Numbered from the stretch's first letter, positions 1 through 19,233 are shown. The stretch: DNA of 64,000 nt from Epiperipatus broadwayi (GCA_028023455.1 JAQFVV010000185.1:1067239-1131238); one strand, 5' to 3'. The notes: generated by a model from the letters alone, not told the origin. A program made the numbers and translations.

Positions 1-4086
<4,086 letters not shown>

Positions 4087-4137
<51 letters not shown>

Positions 4138-4150
4138 TGCATTATATATA

Positions 4151-4191
<41 letters not shown>
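4087..4191. repeat. Two (TA)n runs around a short spacer
   Basis: TA repeats at 4087-4133 and 4155-4191 separated by about 20 bp. Apparent reading frames here are repeat translation. Confidence 0.95.
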
Positions 4192-4193
<2 letters not shown>

Positions 4194-5711
4194 GATATCA
4201 GATCTTGCCTTAAAACTGAATATCAAGATTTGTGATGACATAGTATTAAAAAATATTCAATAGTTTAATTTTTACAATAAGTAAATTCTGCTACTAAGTA
4301 ATGAATAGTTGTTTATATAACTGACTGACCTCTTTTAGAATGACTATTATAATATTTACAACTGAAAAATAATCTTTAAATATAATTTTATAATGTTTAA
4401 ATCTCCTAAGTAATTCTTCTATAATTTTAAAATGCTTAATTAAAAGATGTTATGACTTAAAGTGCTAGTATGTTTAATTTTAAAGTATTAAAATCATCTT
4501 ACTTTAGTTTTTATTAAATTTAAATATTATAGCAAAATTTTAAAAATGAGTTTAAACTTTAAAATTAGGTCTTAAATATTTAAGTTACTGTTAATAAAAT
4601 ACATTATTTAATATTAACCTGTAATGAAAATTAGCTTAATTTATAATTTTAGAATTTGGTTGATTAAATGAGATGAGTAATTAAAAAAAATCAATAATCA
4701 ATTCTTATGGTTAAGCTAGAAATTTTTAGAGAAAGACTGTAATAAGATATGTGAGTTGGCTTGCATATAATGTTATTAATCATTAAAACTTCCTAATGAG
4801 GAGCTTAATCCTTGAAGTTATTTGTTAATTTCTAATGTTTAAAATTATTTTTATTTTAAAAATAATTAACTAATATTCTGAGACCGTAACATTAAATTTA
4901 AAAATGTTTAAAGTAAATGTTGTAATGTAACATTTTATTAAACAATGTCAATTTTATTATATAAAGAATGTAATTTTTATTTACTATAATATATTTTAAT
5001 TTTGTTAAATAATTTGTTTAAAAATTGTGTAGAGGTGATTTAATAATTTAATTATTTATATTTTTATCCTAGACAGTAATTTAGAAAATTCTAGAATAAT
5101 GCAAATAAAATCTAATTATAGAAGTTTTCCATTAGTTACTGAAAGATTTTAACCCTCCTGTATTCTGACAGATTTCTTTGTTCTCATTAGATTTAAAGTT
5201 TTCAATTTTAATTTTGATATTAAACTATTATCATTTATCAGAATATAATAAATTTGACCTCATTTGATAGATATTTTGGCATAGAAATTAAGTAAATTTT
5301 AAGAAAAATTATTTGATTTATGGAACTATTTTAAAAATTAAATTTTAATCAAAACAAAATGCTGTCATGTCATAAATTTTAGGTGATTCAATTTGCAAAA
5401 TGAATGAAATCTTTGTTTGATGTTTGTTTTAAAAATCTGAACAAATTATTTTTAATAACTACTAAATCTATTAATTTATGCTTTAAACGTTTTCAATTGT
5501 TTTGCAGTTTTTACAATATCTTTAAATATAATAATAATAATCATGTGAGTGATTTCATTTTTAGACTGCTGTATTTTCTGCAACTGTAATCTCTATAGTA
5601 ACAATATTCAGAAGAATATATTCTTTTATATTTAAAAATAAAATAGTTTTTATAAAAAATAAAGGTGTAACAACATCTATTTTTGATTTCTAATAATTAT
5701 TACACAATTAC
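4192..5711. other. AT-rich spacer, no gene recognised
   Basis: Dense in TAAT, TTTAA and poly-A/T runs with very low complexity. The open frame at 5404-5589 shows no motif and is what chance gives in such sequence. Confidence 0.6.
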
Positions 5712-6038
5712 AATACAAATAAAATAATATACATGAATAAGCATTTATTTTATAACGTCTTGCGTGCGATTATAATTACGATAGAATGACAGCCTGTTAA
5801 GCTAATTGCGCAGATGCTGTGAGAATGTTATTAATAAATGAATACCTTCCAACAACCACATGATATAGATTTGCTCATCTATAAACATTTAAGTCATAAG
5901 GGTAAGAGGATTCCTTTTTACTCTTATACAAATACTATATCATGTGGTTGTTCGAAGGTATTCATTTATTAATAACATTCTCACAGCATCTGCGCAATTA
6001 GCTTAACAGGCTGTCATTCTATCGTAATACAAATAAAA
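5712..6038. mobile_element. Foldback (hairpin) element
   Basis: Long inverted repeat: left arm about 5775-5867, right arm about 5934-6028, loop about 66 bp. Arms share TACGATAGAATGACAGCC, then GCTAATTGCGCAGATGC and ATTAATAAATGAATACC. Left of the paired arm is an extra tail, 5737-5774, containing AAGCATTTATTTT, with no partner on the right. The 13-bp direct repeat AATACAAATAAAA occurs at 5712-5724 and 6026-6038 and may be a target duplication, though on the left it does not abut the recognisable terminus. No coding capacity. It is related to the insertion at 54-537. Confidence 0.78.
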
Positions 6039-9000
6039 GCAAAAAGTTGTTAAAAAATCATGTTTTTAGACCATCATGATATTTTCTCCATGATCATAAT
6101 ATTTTCTCAAAGTAATATCACAAAATTTGAGAGTGCAAAATATATAATGACTACTCATTATCCTGGAGCTTGAGATGCTTTGATGGATTGCCTATTTGAT
6201 TTTTCTATCATCTATTGAATTTTTTTGCATTTAAAATATTAAAAAATAAATATCTATGAATTTTAAAACTGTAAAAAAAGTGCAAAATTTTCAGCACAGG
6301 GCAAAAGATGCAAATTTTACTTTTAGACATCTCAGACAAAGTTTGATCATCTTACAATATAACTTGGTTAACTTTCTTTATTAATTAGACAACTGGGTAT
6401 AATTAAGTTGTCAATTTCATCCATCAAAATTGGTCACATGACATGCCCTATGAAAGCTGATATATATTCTCACACACACTCACTCTTATTTATTCTCATT
6501 TAATATTTGACTCTTATTTTTGTTAGTTAAAGTTTAAAATGCAGTCATAATTAATAATTATACAGGCTAATCTATAAGTGTTAAAACTTCTTAATGCTTA
6601 AAAAAATTTTAACAAGATTTGCATTATGGGCAACTCAACAGCAGATGCAGTTAAAATTATATCATTTTCTCAAGAATCAATTACATGAATGGAATTTGAT
6701 AAAATATATTGTTATTATACAAGCTCTGTAAACACTTTATTAATTCTATTATCTTTGCTCTATGTATATTATATTATACAAATAGTAATTTTTTAAGAAA
6801 CATGGAGAAACTTTTAAATTACTTAAGAAAACTTAAATATTTTTAGAACTATATATGCAATTCTTATATTAATAATATGTTAAATCTTTATTGTGTAACA
6901 AGAGTGTTTTTTTGGAGTGATTTTATTTAAAAATCAAAATACTTTTTAACTAAAAATCACAGAATCTTTGAAACAATAAAGCAGTTTTATAAATGTCATA
7001 ACTTAACATGGTTATATTTCTTGATAAGGAAATAATTAAAATATTATAAACTTTTTATGAATTAGTTTATTTATAAATATATGCTGCTGCATGCTATAAT
7101 ATATTATTTGCAAATTAGTAATAATTTACGTCAAAATGAAGAAAAAACTTCATTTTTACATTTACGAAGATATTAAAGAAGATACTACTAATGAATGACT
7201 ATGTTAAACAGTATGCCTTATTATTTTTTAATATTTTATTAAAAAAATAATATTTATTAAAGACCAGTTACCTTGAGAAGTTATCATCTTTAAATGGCAG
7301 ATATTATCAATAACAATATTGTAAAAATATTTTATCACAAAAATAACTTTATTATATCTATATTAAAATTAAAAAAAAAAAGAAATATGTTTCTCAACAT
7401 GTTGACTTGATACTTATTGAATGTATTCATGTTTCAAGAAATTTATTATATAATCTAGAGATGTGCTCCAAAATATTAATTTGAAATTTGTCTTTCAAAC
7501 TTTTTATGTGTCATTCCCAAAACTATTCTTCTTCAATATAATTATAAATAAATTATAAAATATGCTATTAAAATAAATGCACCAGGTATATTACATATGA
7601 AAGTTAATTTTCACACTTACTCTCTGTTGTTACAAAATATTTGCTTTTTTATATTTATTAATGAATTATAAAATGTATTTATGAAATTTATTGCTCTTCA
7701 TATAATTATTAATAAATGGTAAACTGTATTTCAGAATAATTGCTTAACATTAATGATATAATAGATAATGCTTCATTCTAGAAATTTGATCTTTTTTATA
7801 ATAGTCAATAAATGATAGACAGTATGGATTAAAAACTACTCCTAACATATCATGCTCTGTTATAAAATATACTTGAGAAATAATTGCTTTTCATTAATTT
7901 TTATCATAAATAAATTATAAAATGTGTGCACTCTTAAGAAAAAAACTAATTCTATTACATAATATTCCCCTTAAAATATATAATGTGTGTATCATGTTAG
8001 TTATTATTTATTAAATTATATTTATCCAGTCTGAATGGTATATATTCTTATTAGTGTCTTCAAATATGTTTGCTTTTTAATGTTTTATAAACTATTGTAT
8101 GTATGCAAATTTAATATGATATGTTAAAGTATTCCAGAAAACCAGCAGGATACTACAAAACTTTACTTCAGTGATTATACCCAATATAAAGTTATGAATT
8201 TCCAGATGAACAACTTTTTTTTTATTTTTGGTAATAGAAATGCTTATTAATTTTATATAATTATTGTATTTTAAATACTATGTATTATTTTTAGGCATTT
8301 TGTTTTGTATAATTCGTTATAAATTGTTTATAAGATATATTTTATTATAAGCTCTAAGAATATTGCTATCATAATAATATATTTTAAATGTATTATACAT
8401 TTTTATTATAAAACTATTTATTTTGAAGGTATATGCAAAATTCTGGAAGAGGTAGAAGCTAATTATTATGACACAATTTTTATATTAAACTATGTTTAGA
8501 ATTATTTATTTTTATAGATTTTACACACTGTTTAGTTATTGTTGCCTTGAAGAAATTATAGTATTTGTCTTTTTCTTATTGATATTTATCTAACCAGTGA
8601 ATTTTAAAGAGATTTATATATTGCCTCTCTCTTATTTAATATCTTATCTTGCTAATGTATTTTAAGAGATTGTAGTTTAGTCTCTTTCTTACATTGTGTT
8701 ATATTTTTCTAGTGAATTATTATCATCGATTTACCTTATATTTAAACATATAATGCTTTATTGAGGCAAATCCTTATTATTGTTGCTCATACCTGATGGT
8801 TCAGTCTTAAATGATAAAATCCTAGTTTATTTATTGTCATATATAGATGTTTTCTTGAGTTTATGTCAACATCATTATATTTTTTGCATTTGTTCTCATA
8901 TATCTTAAAGAAAATTGTATTTATGATATATTTGTCTAAAACATCACTTTATACTGACAATTGATATTTTTGTAGGGTACTGAGAAATGTCATCTTTAAC

Positions 9001-10432
9001 TTCAGTTGCACTCTTAATCTATTTGAGTGTTGCTTGTCTGTTTTGATGTGTATGTTTTGTAACTGTACCTAGCCAGTACCTCAAGATGGTAAATTCAATA
9101 AAATGTTTAATGTTAAATTTAAGATTCTGTATGTTGCTTCATCAAATAATATCCATCTGCATTCATCACACAATATGGAATGTTAAATTGATATTCTAAT
9201 TAGTGTTAAGTCTGTTTAATAGTGACTTTAGAACTTATTACAAATATTAAACTATAGAAGGTTTTGTTATCTATTAAATATTATTTATTTTAAAATTGTA
9301 ATACATAATTTCTTTCCATATTATATTTTGTTTTATATTGTTTTTGAGAATTCATTTTGATAACTTTGTAAGATAGCTAGATATTTGTCTTTTGTATGTT
9401 ATTAATATGAAATAAATGTTATTTTTATTAACTTAAGTTTTTTTATTTTTTGCTCATTATTTGATTACTTTCAGAAATCTAAATATAAGGGTTACCACAC
9501 AATTCTATTTGCTTATCATTCACTGAGAGTACATTAATACAAAGAATTTGATATGAAAATCACTTTATTTAATTTGTATTTCTGATGTTAAGTAAACAAC
9601 ATAGAAAAATGTTATTTTATCTAATTAAAATAATTACAATTATTTGTTTATTTGGATATAAGATCACTTTAGACAGTTTCATTTATTTGAAAGATCACTT
9701 TGCTTTCATTATAAGATCATTTGATTTATCATAAATTTAAAATGATAAAATTGCTTGGTCTTACTTCTGAATAATATTAAATATAATCTATTGGTGTGAT
9801 GTTTGGGTAACCCTAAAATCTCTTATCTACTCATGATATCATGAATGCTATCCTAGTATATTATCTTTGTTTTAAAATTAAGAGCTTTTCATGTTTAATT
9901 TAAATTGTAAATTTATAATTGTAATTTAATGAAACATTATCTTAAAGGGTTAATGTATGTCTTTTCAAAAATTAAAAAGTGGTACAAAATTATAAATTAT
10001 CAGAGTATTAATCACATATAAATCCTTATACATAAGATTATTTGGATAAAATTATTTTATTTAAGAATAAATTATTTCAGAAGTTAATGTAGCCAAACAT
10101 AAGAAGACATGCTTTTATTTAATAAAAACACCAATCTGATCATGGCATTAAGATAATCGTTATAGTTATAAGATGTGGTTATATTTGAGGATGTGTTGTG
10201 AAAAGAAGATTTAATGTAATCTAATCCTCTTTATTGATATATGCTTTTAGTATTGTGTTTTATATTTTAAAAGAGAAAAAGAGTTATTCTCTTATAAGAT
10301 ATTTTACATGTCTCAATAATGCTTATGAACATTATTATTTCTTCTTATTATTGCTCTTATTATTGTTTAAGCATATGCATTCAAGCCCTGAGCTTAACCT
10401 GTGCTGTATTGATATTATTATTACTGAGCTTT
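6039..10432. other. AT-rich spacer with faint degenerate repetition
   Basis: No gene, motif or clear element. Between about 7480 and 7930 variants of TTATTAATAAATTATAAAATGTATTT recur irregularly (near 7545, 7665, 7715, 7805 and 7915), like a very old tandem array or chance in low-complexity DNA. Several AATAAA hexamers occur (for example near 9100 and 9410), as expected in such sequence; no upstream coding exon supports using them as polyadenylation sites. Confidence 0.5.
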
Positions 10433-10442
10433 TATATATATA

Positions 10443-10512
<70 letters not shown>
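10433..10512. repeat. (TA)n microsatellite
   Basis: TA run at 10433-10447, a TTTTA break, then an uninterrupted run to 10512. Confidence 0.96.
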
Positions 10513-10515
<3 letters not shown>

Positions 10516-10629
10516 TGAGCTAATAGTGTTTTTCACTATTATTATTCTATTGGTTACAAATTTGTTCTCACATATGGTTTTCAGTTGGTTGAAGGGTTCC
10601 AATTGCCTTAACTACATACGGTGCATGTA

Positions 10630-10680
10630 CATATGTTTTTTATATTTCAATGTTTGTTCATATGTTTTTTATATTTCAAT
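10630..10680. repeat. Short tandem duplication, 29-bp period
   Basis: The 22-bp block beginning CATATGTTTTTTATATTTC occurs at 10630-10651 and again at 10659-10680, separated by 7 bp. Confidence 0.9.
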
Positions 10681-10730
10681 ACATATATATTATCATTTTA
10701 CAGAGAAACTACATCTATTATGCAAAATAT

Positions 10731-10807
<77 letters not shown>

Positions 10808-10861
10808 TAGATAATAATAGTAACAACAACAACAACAATAAACAACAATAATAACAACAAC

Positions 10862-10908
<47 letters not shown>

Positions 10909-10912
10909 GTAA

Positions 10913-11004
<92 letters not shown>
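10731..11004. repeat. Compound trinucleotide microsatellite
   Basis: Successive arrays: (AAC)n about 10731-10760, (AAT)n to about 10804, a mixed AGATAATAATAG stretch, (AAC)n about 10820-10860, (AAT)n 10861-10908, then (TAG)n about 10913-11004. Homopolymeric peptides on either strand are artefacts. Confidence 0.97.
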
Positions 11005-11014
11005 CAGGTCAGTT

Positions 11015-11167
11015 GGTCCATTCTGTGGTATTTGCCATGTGGCTGAGGAGACTTTACAGCACATAATTTTCAACTGCAAGGCCATGAAGCAGACTAGATG
11101 CATTCTGCAGGGGAAATACAGAAAAAATCACTACAATGATCCAAATTATGTCAACTTACAAAGGTAG
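11015..11167 (+). pseudogene. C-terminal CCHC zinc-knuckle fragment of a LINE polyprotein
   Basis: An open stretch of 50 codons and a stop, directly after the (TAG)n array, with no start of its own. It encodes FCGICHVAEETLQHIIFNC, a C-x2-C-x8-H-x4-C motif (Cys at 11024 and 11033, His at 11060, Cys at 11075). Known family fact: many non-LTR elements of the Jockey, R1, CR1 and LOA types end in such a cysteine-histidine motif with an EET-x2-HI(I/L)-x2-C core downstream of the RT/RNase H domains. No RT sequence is visible upstream, where the microsatellite begins. The fragment probably survives from an element whose 5' part was lost. The clade cannot be fixed from this motif alone. Confidence 0.5.
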
Positions 11168-11828
11168 GTCTGTACCAGCCATAAGGGTTGTGACATTCAT
11201 CTTAAATGTACTCTGGTGCACTAGGTGTGCTTTCATATTGTGTAATAATCCCAAAAGGCATCAAGACACATTTGAAAACAAGTTGATTAAAATTAAAGTT
11301 AGAGATGATCAGATCACCAGCCCAGATATTTATGAGGCTACTTGGTTCCTGCTCAGGCAAACAGCAAAGTTATAAAGAATGAAGTTGTTGGTTTTTGGAT
11401 AAACTATGTAAGTTTTTAATGATCCCAAATATGATCATGGGACTTTGGGTTTGAATGACAAACTAGAATATAAAGGCTGTGAGATGAAGAACATTCATAT
11501 ACCATTATAATGTCTTTTCCATGATATACCATGAGATTTGAAATCAAAAAACAATGGTGAAAATAATCTCCTATTTCCTAAGAATTAAAGAAAGTATGGT
11601 CCAGTTATGCTTCTATTGGACAATAATGTGCTTAATGGACACTTACTTCTAAAGTGGATAGAATCATGTACAAATGCCTATATAGATATGGACTTTTAAC
11701 AAAAATGAATATCCTAACACTCACAATTTAACTGACAATAATAGGTTTAAACATGTATCTCGCTACAATTAAGTGGCATTGTAATACTATGTAACTAAAA
11801 GAATTAATACAGTTTATTATTGTTGAAA
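11168..11828. other. Unrecognised sequence of balanced composition
   Basis: Less AT-rich than its surroundings. A short plus-strand frame, 11136-11375, overlaps the CCHC fragment in another frame and shows no recognised motif. The stretch may be the 3' part of the same dead element. No terminal repeats seen. Confidence 0.35.
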
Positions 11829-14141
<2,313 letters not shown>

Positions 14142-14267
14142 TATGCGCTGACATGCAATTAAAAGTGAAGCTGATTATGAGGATATAGAAAATCCTCGAA
14201 AGCGCTAAGCCATCTTAGTATTATAATTCTCATTTTAGCTTCACCTTTAACAGCTTGTCAGCGCATA
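14142..14267. mobile_element. Small foldback / MITE-like hairpin
   Basis: Inverted arms at 14142-14172 and 14237-14267 share TATGCGCTGACA and AAAGGTGAAGCT-like ends (a few mismatches). The 64-bp middle contains ATCCTCGAAAGCGCTAAG. Higher GC than its surroundings. No clear target duplication. Confidence 0.65.
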
Positions 14268-14720
14268 TAGATATATAACTGTTGGTTAAGATAAGTTTAC
14301 GTATCTGTTATTAATATCTAAAAAAAATCATAAACCCTCACTATCTAGCATTTGACTAACCTGACGAATATTTTCTTTTCTTTTATTACTTCTTGGAAAA
14401 AAAAATATTGGAGGATTTTTGACTGCGAGATCTATTCAAAATCTAAATTTTTTAACTCTATCTAATTAAAAAAAATCAGTTGACTATACTCTAATTAATT
14501 CTAAAGACATGTGAAGACAAGGTTGTCCTTTATGCAAACAGGTCTGTGAGGTAAAAGTAGATATAAAGATAAATAGTGATGGTTTGTTTTAATAAAATCG
14601 AACTTTAAAAAGTAAAAAAAAGTATAATATATACAATTGTTTTTGTAACAAATGTATAGTTATTTATTAAAATAAATAAAATAAAGTGGATCATTATTAT
14701 AAAGTAAATAGAAATGAAAA

Positions 14721-14722
<2 letters not shown>

Positions 14723-14785
<63 letters not shown>

Positions 14786-14987
14786 TTCAAAAAAAAAAAA
14801 AAATAAATAAAATAAAAATATTTTAAAAAAATATATACATATTAAATAAGTACTTTTCTCCACTATTGGTGGTGGTCTACAAAATTGTAGTGAAAAATAA
14901 TAAAAAAAGAGGTAGAAAGTTTAATATTTAAATTGTAATTTTTTTTATATAATGTTTTATATTTATATTGTTTTTTTGAAATAATTT

Positions 14988-15083
<96 letters not shown>
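14723..15083. repeat. (TA)n runs flanking an A-rich spacer
   Basis: TA runs at 14723-14781 and 14992-15083. A poly-A stretch lies at about 14790-14803 and A/T-rich sequence fills the gap. Confidence 0.95.
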
Positions 15084-15085
<2 letters not shown>

Positions 15086-15229
15086 CTAGTGATTAAAGTA
15101 AATACTTTTCAATTCCAAAATAACTGATAATGCAGCAGCAATATGTTTTCAAAATGTTAATTTATTAATTAAATTAATCTTGATGTCAGCACTGATTCAG
15201 TACAAAATGTAATAATTTTGATGTTTAAA

Positions 15230-15495
15230 TAATAGTGACTCTTTCCAAGTAGTAGTACTGCTCGATGCAAGCCACAATTAATTAATGCTAGAAGGTTTGT
15301 GAATTAGAGCCAAAAATGTAGGTACAGTGATCTTAAATTCAAGGCCTCTCACTAATGAATGTCTTAAGGCAGAAACTAATCATGAAATATTGGACAAATA
15401 AACACTAGATAGGGGTCATATCAAAAATTTTCTAGCATTTATTGATTACTAAGGAATACACTGGGTGATAGTACTGTATGGAGAGTTTGCTATTA
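15230..15495. mobile_element. Diverged copy of the 47/53/60.7-kb foldback family
   Basis: Order and wording match the element at 60.7 kb in decayed form: GGCAGAAACTAATCATG, ATATTGGACAAATAAACACT, AGATAGGGGTCATAT, TTTATTGATTACT and, at the end, CTGTATGGAGAGTTTGCT (15470s). The left end near 15240-15300 is an imperfect inverted counterpart of the right end. It is shorter than the other copies. Confidence 0.55.
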
Positions 15496-18287
15496 TTTTA
15501 CCAGCTTCTGTAAACATAAGAAATAGTAAACATATGATGTTTTAGTGACTTAATTTTATTGTTTATATAAACAATGCATAATTGCCACTTACTATTATTA
15601 TCTTTATGCATTTGAAACCAGACTCAGGTATCATAAATATTTAAGAACAAACATGAGAGGAGCCATTACTTATGTTTGATATTCTCATCATTATCCAAAC
15701 TAAAAGCTGATGTTTTATTAGTTTTTTTTTAGTCTTCACACTTTTGATTGCATTTTAGAATAGGAAGTCCAAGATACAAAAAGTGTTTGTTGATATTTGT
15801 AAAATAGTCCACAATATATGTATTAATTCACAGTTTTAGCTCTAATTAAAAATTTTTTAGATGCAATAAATTGCAAACTGTATAATGTACAGTTACATCA
15901 CACAAGTTATTATTATCATTTTAGTTTACTTTACTGTGTAAATTATGATTTAGAATATATTCATTTTTTACTACCTTATAGAACAGTATGCCATTGGTCA
16001 ATTTTAACTTGGAAATAATTTCTGTATTTTTTTAACAAAAAAATTGTCAGCATAATTATCAGTATCATCACATTAGAAGCATTGTGACCATCTCTTCTTA
16101 ATTATGAGCAATAAAAACCTTCAATAATATTATTCCACCCTAGTATCTAATTTATAATATATAATGGCCAAACAATTAATTTATATCATATGCAAATATT
16201 ATTAAGGAATGCAGAATGATTTTATAACTCACTTTATTGAACAAAAATAATATGTCATTACTTATTCAAAAATCAAAAGTTGTGTAACTTTTAACACAAT
16301 ACACATGAATATCATTTAATCATTTCTGTGAGTAATCTGTAATTTTTAATATTTTTTAATATTAAATATTTTACCACTATAAAAGTTTTGTAAAAACATT
16401 TTTTGTATATTGGATAATAATGTATGTAATGTGCCCAGTCTTATTAAGTGTTCATCAAAATGTAATTATGAAACCATGAATTATCAGGGTTCCACCAAAA
16501 AGTTCACATAAAAGAAATTGCACAAAAATAGACTTGACTTACATTGAAAAATGTGGGATATGTTCCATAATTTTCAAAAAATCACATAAAAGCAAAGCAA
16601 CAAGGTAAAATTACTTTAAAATTTGCATAAAAAAATAAGGCAAAAAAATATGACTAATAAAATTTTTTAAATATTTGAAAGAAAAAAAATGATACAAGAC
16701 AAACATTTAAAATTTTTTTTTATTAACTATTGAATTTTATTCAAAACAATATGTTTTTATGTGTAATTTATTTTACATATATATATATATTAATCATTAT
16801 TGCTATTTGACAATATGCGGCTATGTTTGTGAACTGATAGGAAATCAGATTCATCACAAGAGGAAATACAAGTAGTGCCAAATTCAGTCTCGTGCTGTGT
16901 TTAATAAGGTACATCAACTGAAAATTTTTATTTATGGCTTCAAGTCACTTTAAAACTGTCAATCTTTGCATTATTGTAGTGAATTTAGAGTTTTTTTGAA
17001 GCTTAAAATGTACCATAGGTGCTGATTTGTTGTTGCTCATTTTGAACCAAAGGGAGTGCTTGACGACAATTTTGACAGCTCCAAGTTGTTTGTTTTGATA
17101 TTCAAAATTAAAATGTTAATTTTAGAGTATTTTTTTGTAATTTTTACATATTATAAATTATTTTGATAAAATATGCTGAAAATATAATTATTTTAGAAAA
17201 ATAGTTAAAATTCTTTTCTTTTAAATGAACGTAAATTGAGAAAGAAATCAACAAATGTATGCAGCATTTTCTAATAGGTTGCAAACATTCTTTTTAGGTT
17301 CTCTGCTATAGAATATTTTTATAATTATAAATAGAAATTTATTTTTGAAAAAACTTTCTTTCACTTTCATAATCTGACAAATTATTAATTTGAGATTGTT
17401 GATTATTATTCCAATCTTTAATTATAACACTTATGCAATGTTTGCATTTTAAATTGAGATTTTGGATCAGTATAAAATTGATTGTCTGATTAACCCAGAT
17501 TTCTGTAGTATAATTAAGAATTCAGGAGACAAGAAATTATATATAGAACACAAAGGCTAAATTTTAATAATAATAAATACATTTATTAACATTAACACTA
17601 AATTTACAAGTGACAAATTTTATTTACATTTTTTTAATAGAAAGTCATTTGCTAAACATAGGCACTGTTTCTTTATATAGGATGCCATAAAATAAATGAT
17701 AAACTCCATTATTGATATAAGCATTTGGATGAACTATTAATGATACACTCATTTAAAATAAACTGTTTCAATATTTGACTAATTTATTTTTAGGACATTT
17801 TAGGCTAAACTACTTTATTAAATAATGATTTCATAAAATTTTCAAACTATAATAAAACTAAACTATCTTTAAGATACACTTTTTGTTCAGTAATAATCTA
17901 CAATATTTTATTAACAACATTTAAGACACATTAAAGATTAAAAACTTTAATCTGATTGGACAGATAGCTGAATTTGTATCAGAAAAGTTTTATGACAATG
18001 ATAATTATCATATAAAATACAAGTAAGACAATTACTGTCTGGAATTATTTGCTTAATAATAAAATTATGAGAATACTCATCAGAAGCCATGCATACAACA
18101 TACTATTTTTTACCTTTGTCCTCATAATAAAATATTTAACCTTAAAATGTCCTACCAATCCATCAGTGAACTACTTCTTGATGGTGATAAAGTTGATATG
18201 TGTATCTTTTATGCTATGTACAAAATATGCATTAAAATCACTAATATGTTGGTGTTTTACATGTGAACTGCTGGCAAGGTACAACAG

Positions 18288-18290
<3 letters not shown>
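15496..18290. other. AT-rich spacer, no gene recognised
   Basis: Nothing identifiable. The more balanced stretch 16800-17095 has short open segments on the minus strand that I could not assign. A short TA run lies at 16777-16790. Confidence 0.5.
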
Positions 18291-18331
<41 letters not shown>

Positions 18332-18361
18332 CTGTATGTTCTGTTAAGTGGATCAGATATA

Positions 18362-18397
<36 letters not shown>

Positions 18398-18418
18398 TGA
18401 TCCACTTAACAGAACACT
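18291..18418. repeat. Two (TA)n runs with nested inverted flanks
   Basis: TA runs at about 18291-18328 and 18363-18396. The block TTCTGTTAAGTGGATCAG before the second run is repeated in inverted form after it (CTGATCCACTTAACAGAA, ending about 18414), and CAGCAC / GTGCTG flank the first. Each TA run thus sits at the centre of a hairpin. Confidence 0.85.
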
Positions 18419-19085
18419 ACAGATAGTAAAATGCCCCTGAAGCAACTAGATACTTCAATCAATACCTTATCATTACAATACCAATCTTAAAACATTAATA
18501 ACTTCTCCATCCATGGTTGCAATAACTAATATCATCATGAGGGATAAGTCAAGAAAAAAAGGCTCATCAGAGCTAACTATACAAATGGAAAAATACCATG
18601 GTAGATTCCAATACCTTTATCTTAGGCAAAATATATGTGAGACCAAGGTCTCAACAGATAAAAAAATGAAATACATTTTACAAAAAGCAATACTCTCTAG
18701 GGACCAAGATACACTAGCTAAAGATTAAAAATAATCATAAGGTATCATAATGCAATCCACTCATAAAAAATAAATTCTAGACAATGGGGAGAGCATGCTG
18801 CATCCTCCAAAGCACAATATTACTAACATAACATTTAATAAAGCCCCATGCTTCCTACATTTATTAAAAATAAAAATAAGCATAAATCCTAGGCAAAAAC
18901 AATGGCAAGGTAACAAAAATTATAACTTAAAAGCTAGAGAAATCAATCTTCCTACTCTAAAAATACATGCATTAAACAATGTATGTAATTTGATATCGAT
19001 AATATTAAATAAAGAAAAAGACATGTGTAACCTGGACCAACTAAAAATTATTGATTTAGCATGAAATGATTTTTGGGAGGCACAT
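18419..19085 (+). other. A-rich open stretch, unrecognised
   Basis: The plus strand is strikingly A-rich and holds two short frames: 18513-18728 (71 codons, Lys-rich, starting MVAITNIIMRDKSRKK) and 18795-19064 (89 codons, starting MLHPPKHNITNITFNK). Neither shows a domain I know. The strand asymmetry and amino-acid mix resemble a decayed retroelement ORF more than random spacer, but no catalytic motif is visible. Confidence 0.3.
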
Positions 19086-19088
19086 ATT

Positions 19089-19112
19089 TTCACGTTTTTA
19101 TTCATATGTTTC

Positions 19113-19148
<36 letters not shown>

Positions 19149-19174
19149 AGTACATACATATGAATGAAAACGTG
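19089..19174. repeat. Hairpin around a (TA)n run
   Basis: Left arm 19089-19113 (TCACGTTTTTATTCATATG) and right arm 19146-19174 (CATATGAATGAAAACGTGA) are inverted copies around a TA run at about 19117-19146. The right arm ends exactly where adapter sequence starts. Confidence 0.8.
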
Positions 19175-19190
19175 ACACGACGCTCTTCCG

Positions 19191-19194
<4 letters not shown>
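19175..19194 (+). other. Illumina adapter sequence retained in the assembly
   Basis: The 20 bases ACACGACGCTCTTCCGATCT are identical to the 3' end of the standard Illumina read-1 adapter. GC-rich and foreign to the surrounding DNA. They sit at the join between a TA hairpin and a (TA)(TG) microsatellite, where assembly is weak. This is contamination, not biology. Confidence 0.95.

Positions 19195-19233
<39 letters not shown>
19195..19233. repeat. (TA)n(TG)n microsatellite
   Basis: Short TA run passing into about 14 TG units, directly after the adapter sequence. Confidence 0.95.

Noticed and set aside
10731-11004. CRISPR-like array
   Set aside because: Units are 3-bp microsatellite repeats without spacers in eukaryotic DNA.
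16800-17095. Possible pogo/Tigger-type transposase piece on the minus strand
   Set aside because: Only a loose likeness in a short stretch; no helix-turn-helix or DDE motif could be lined up.
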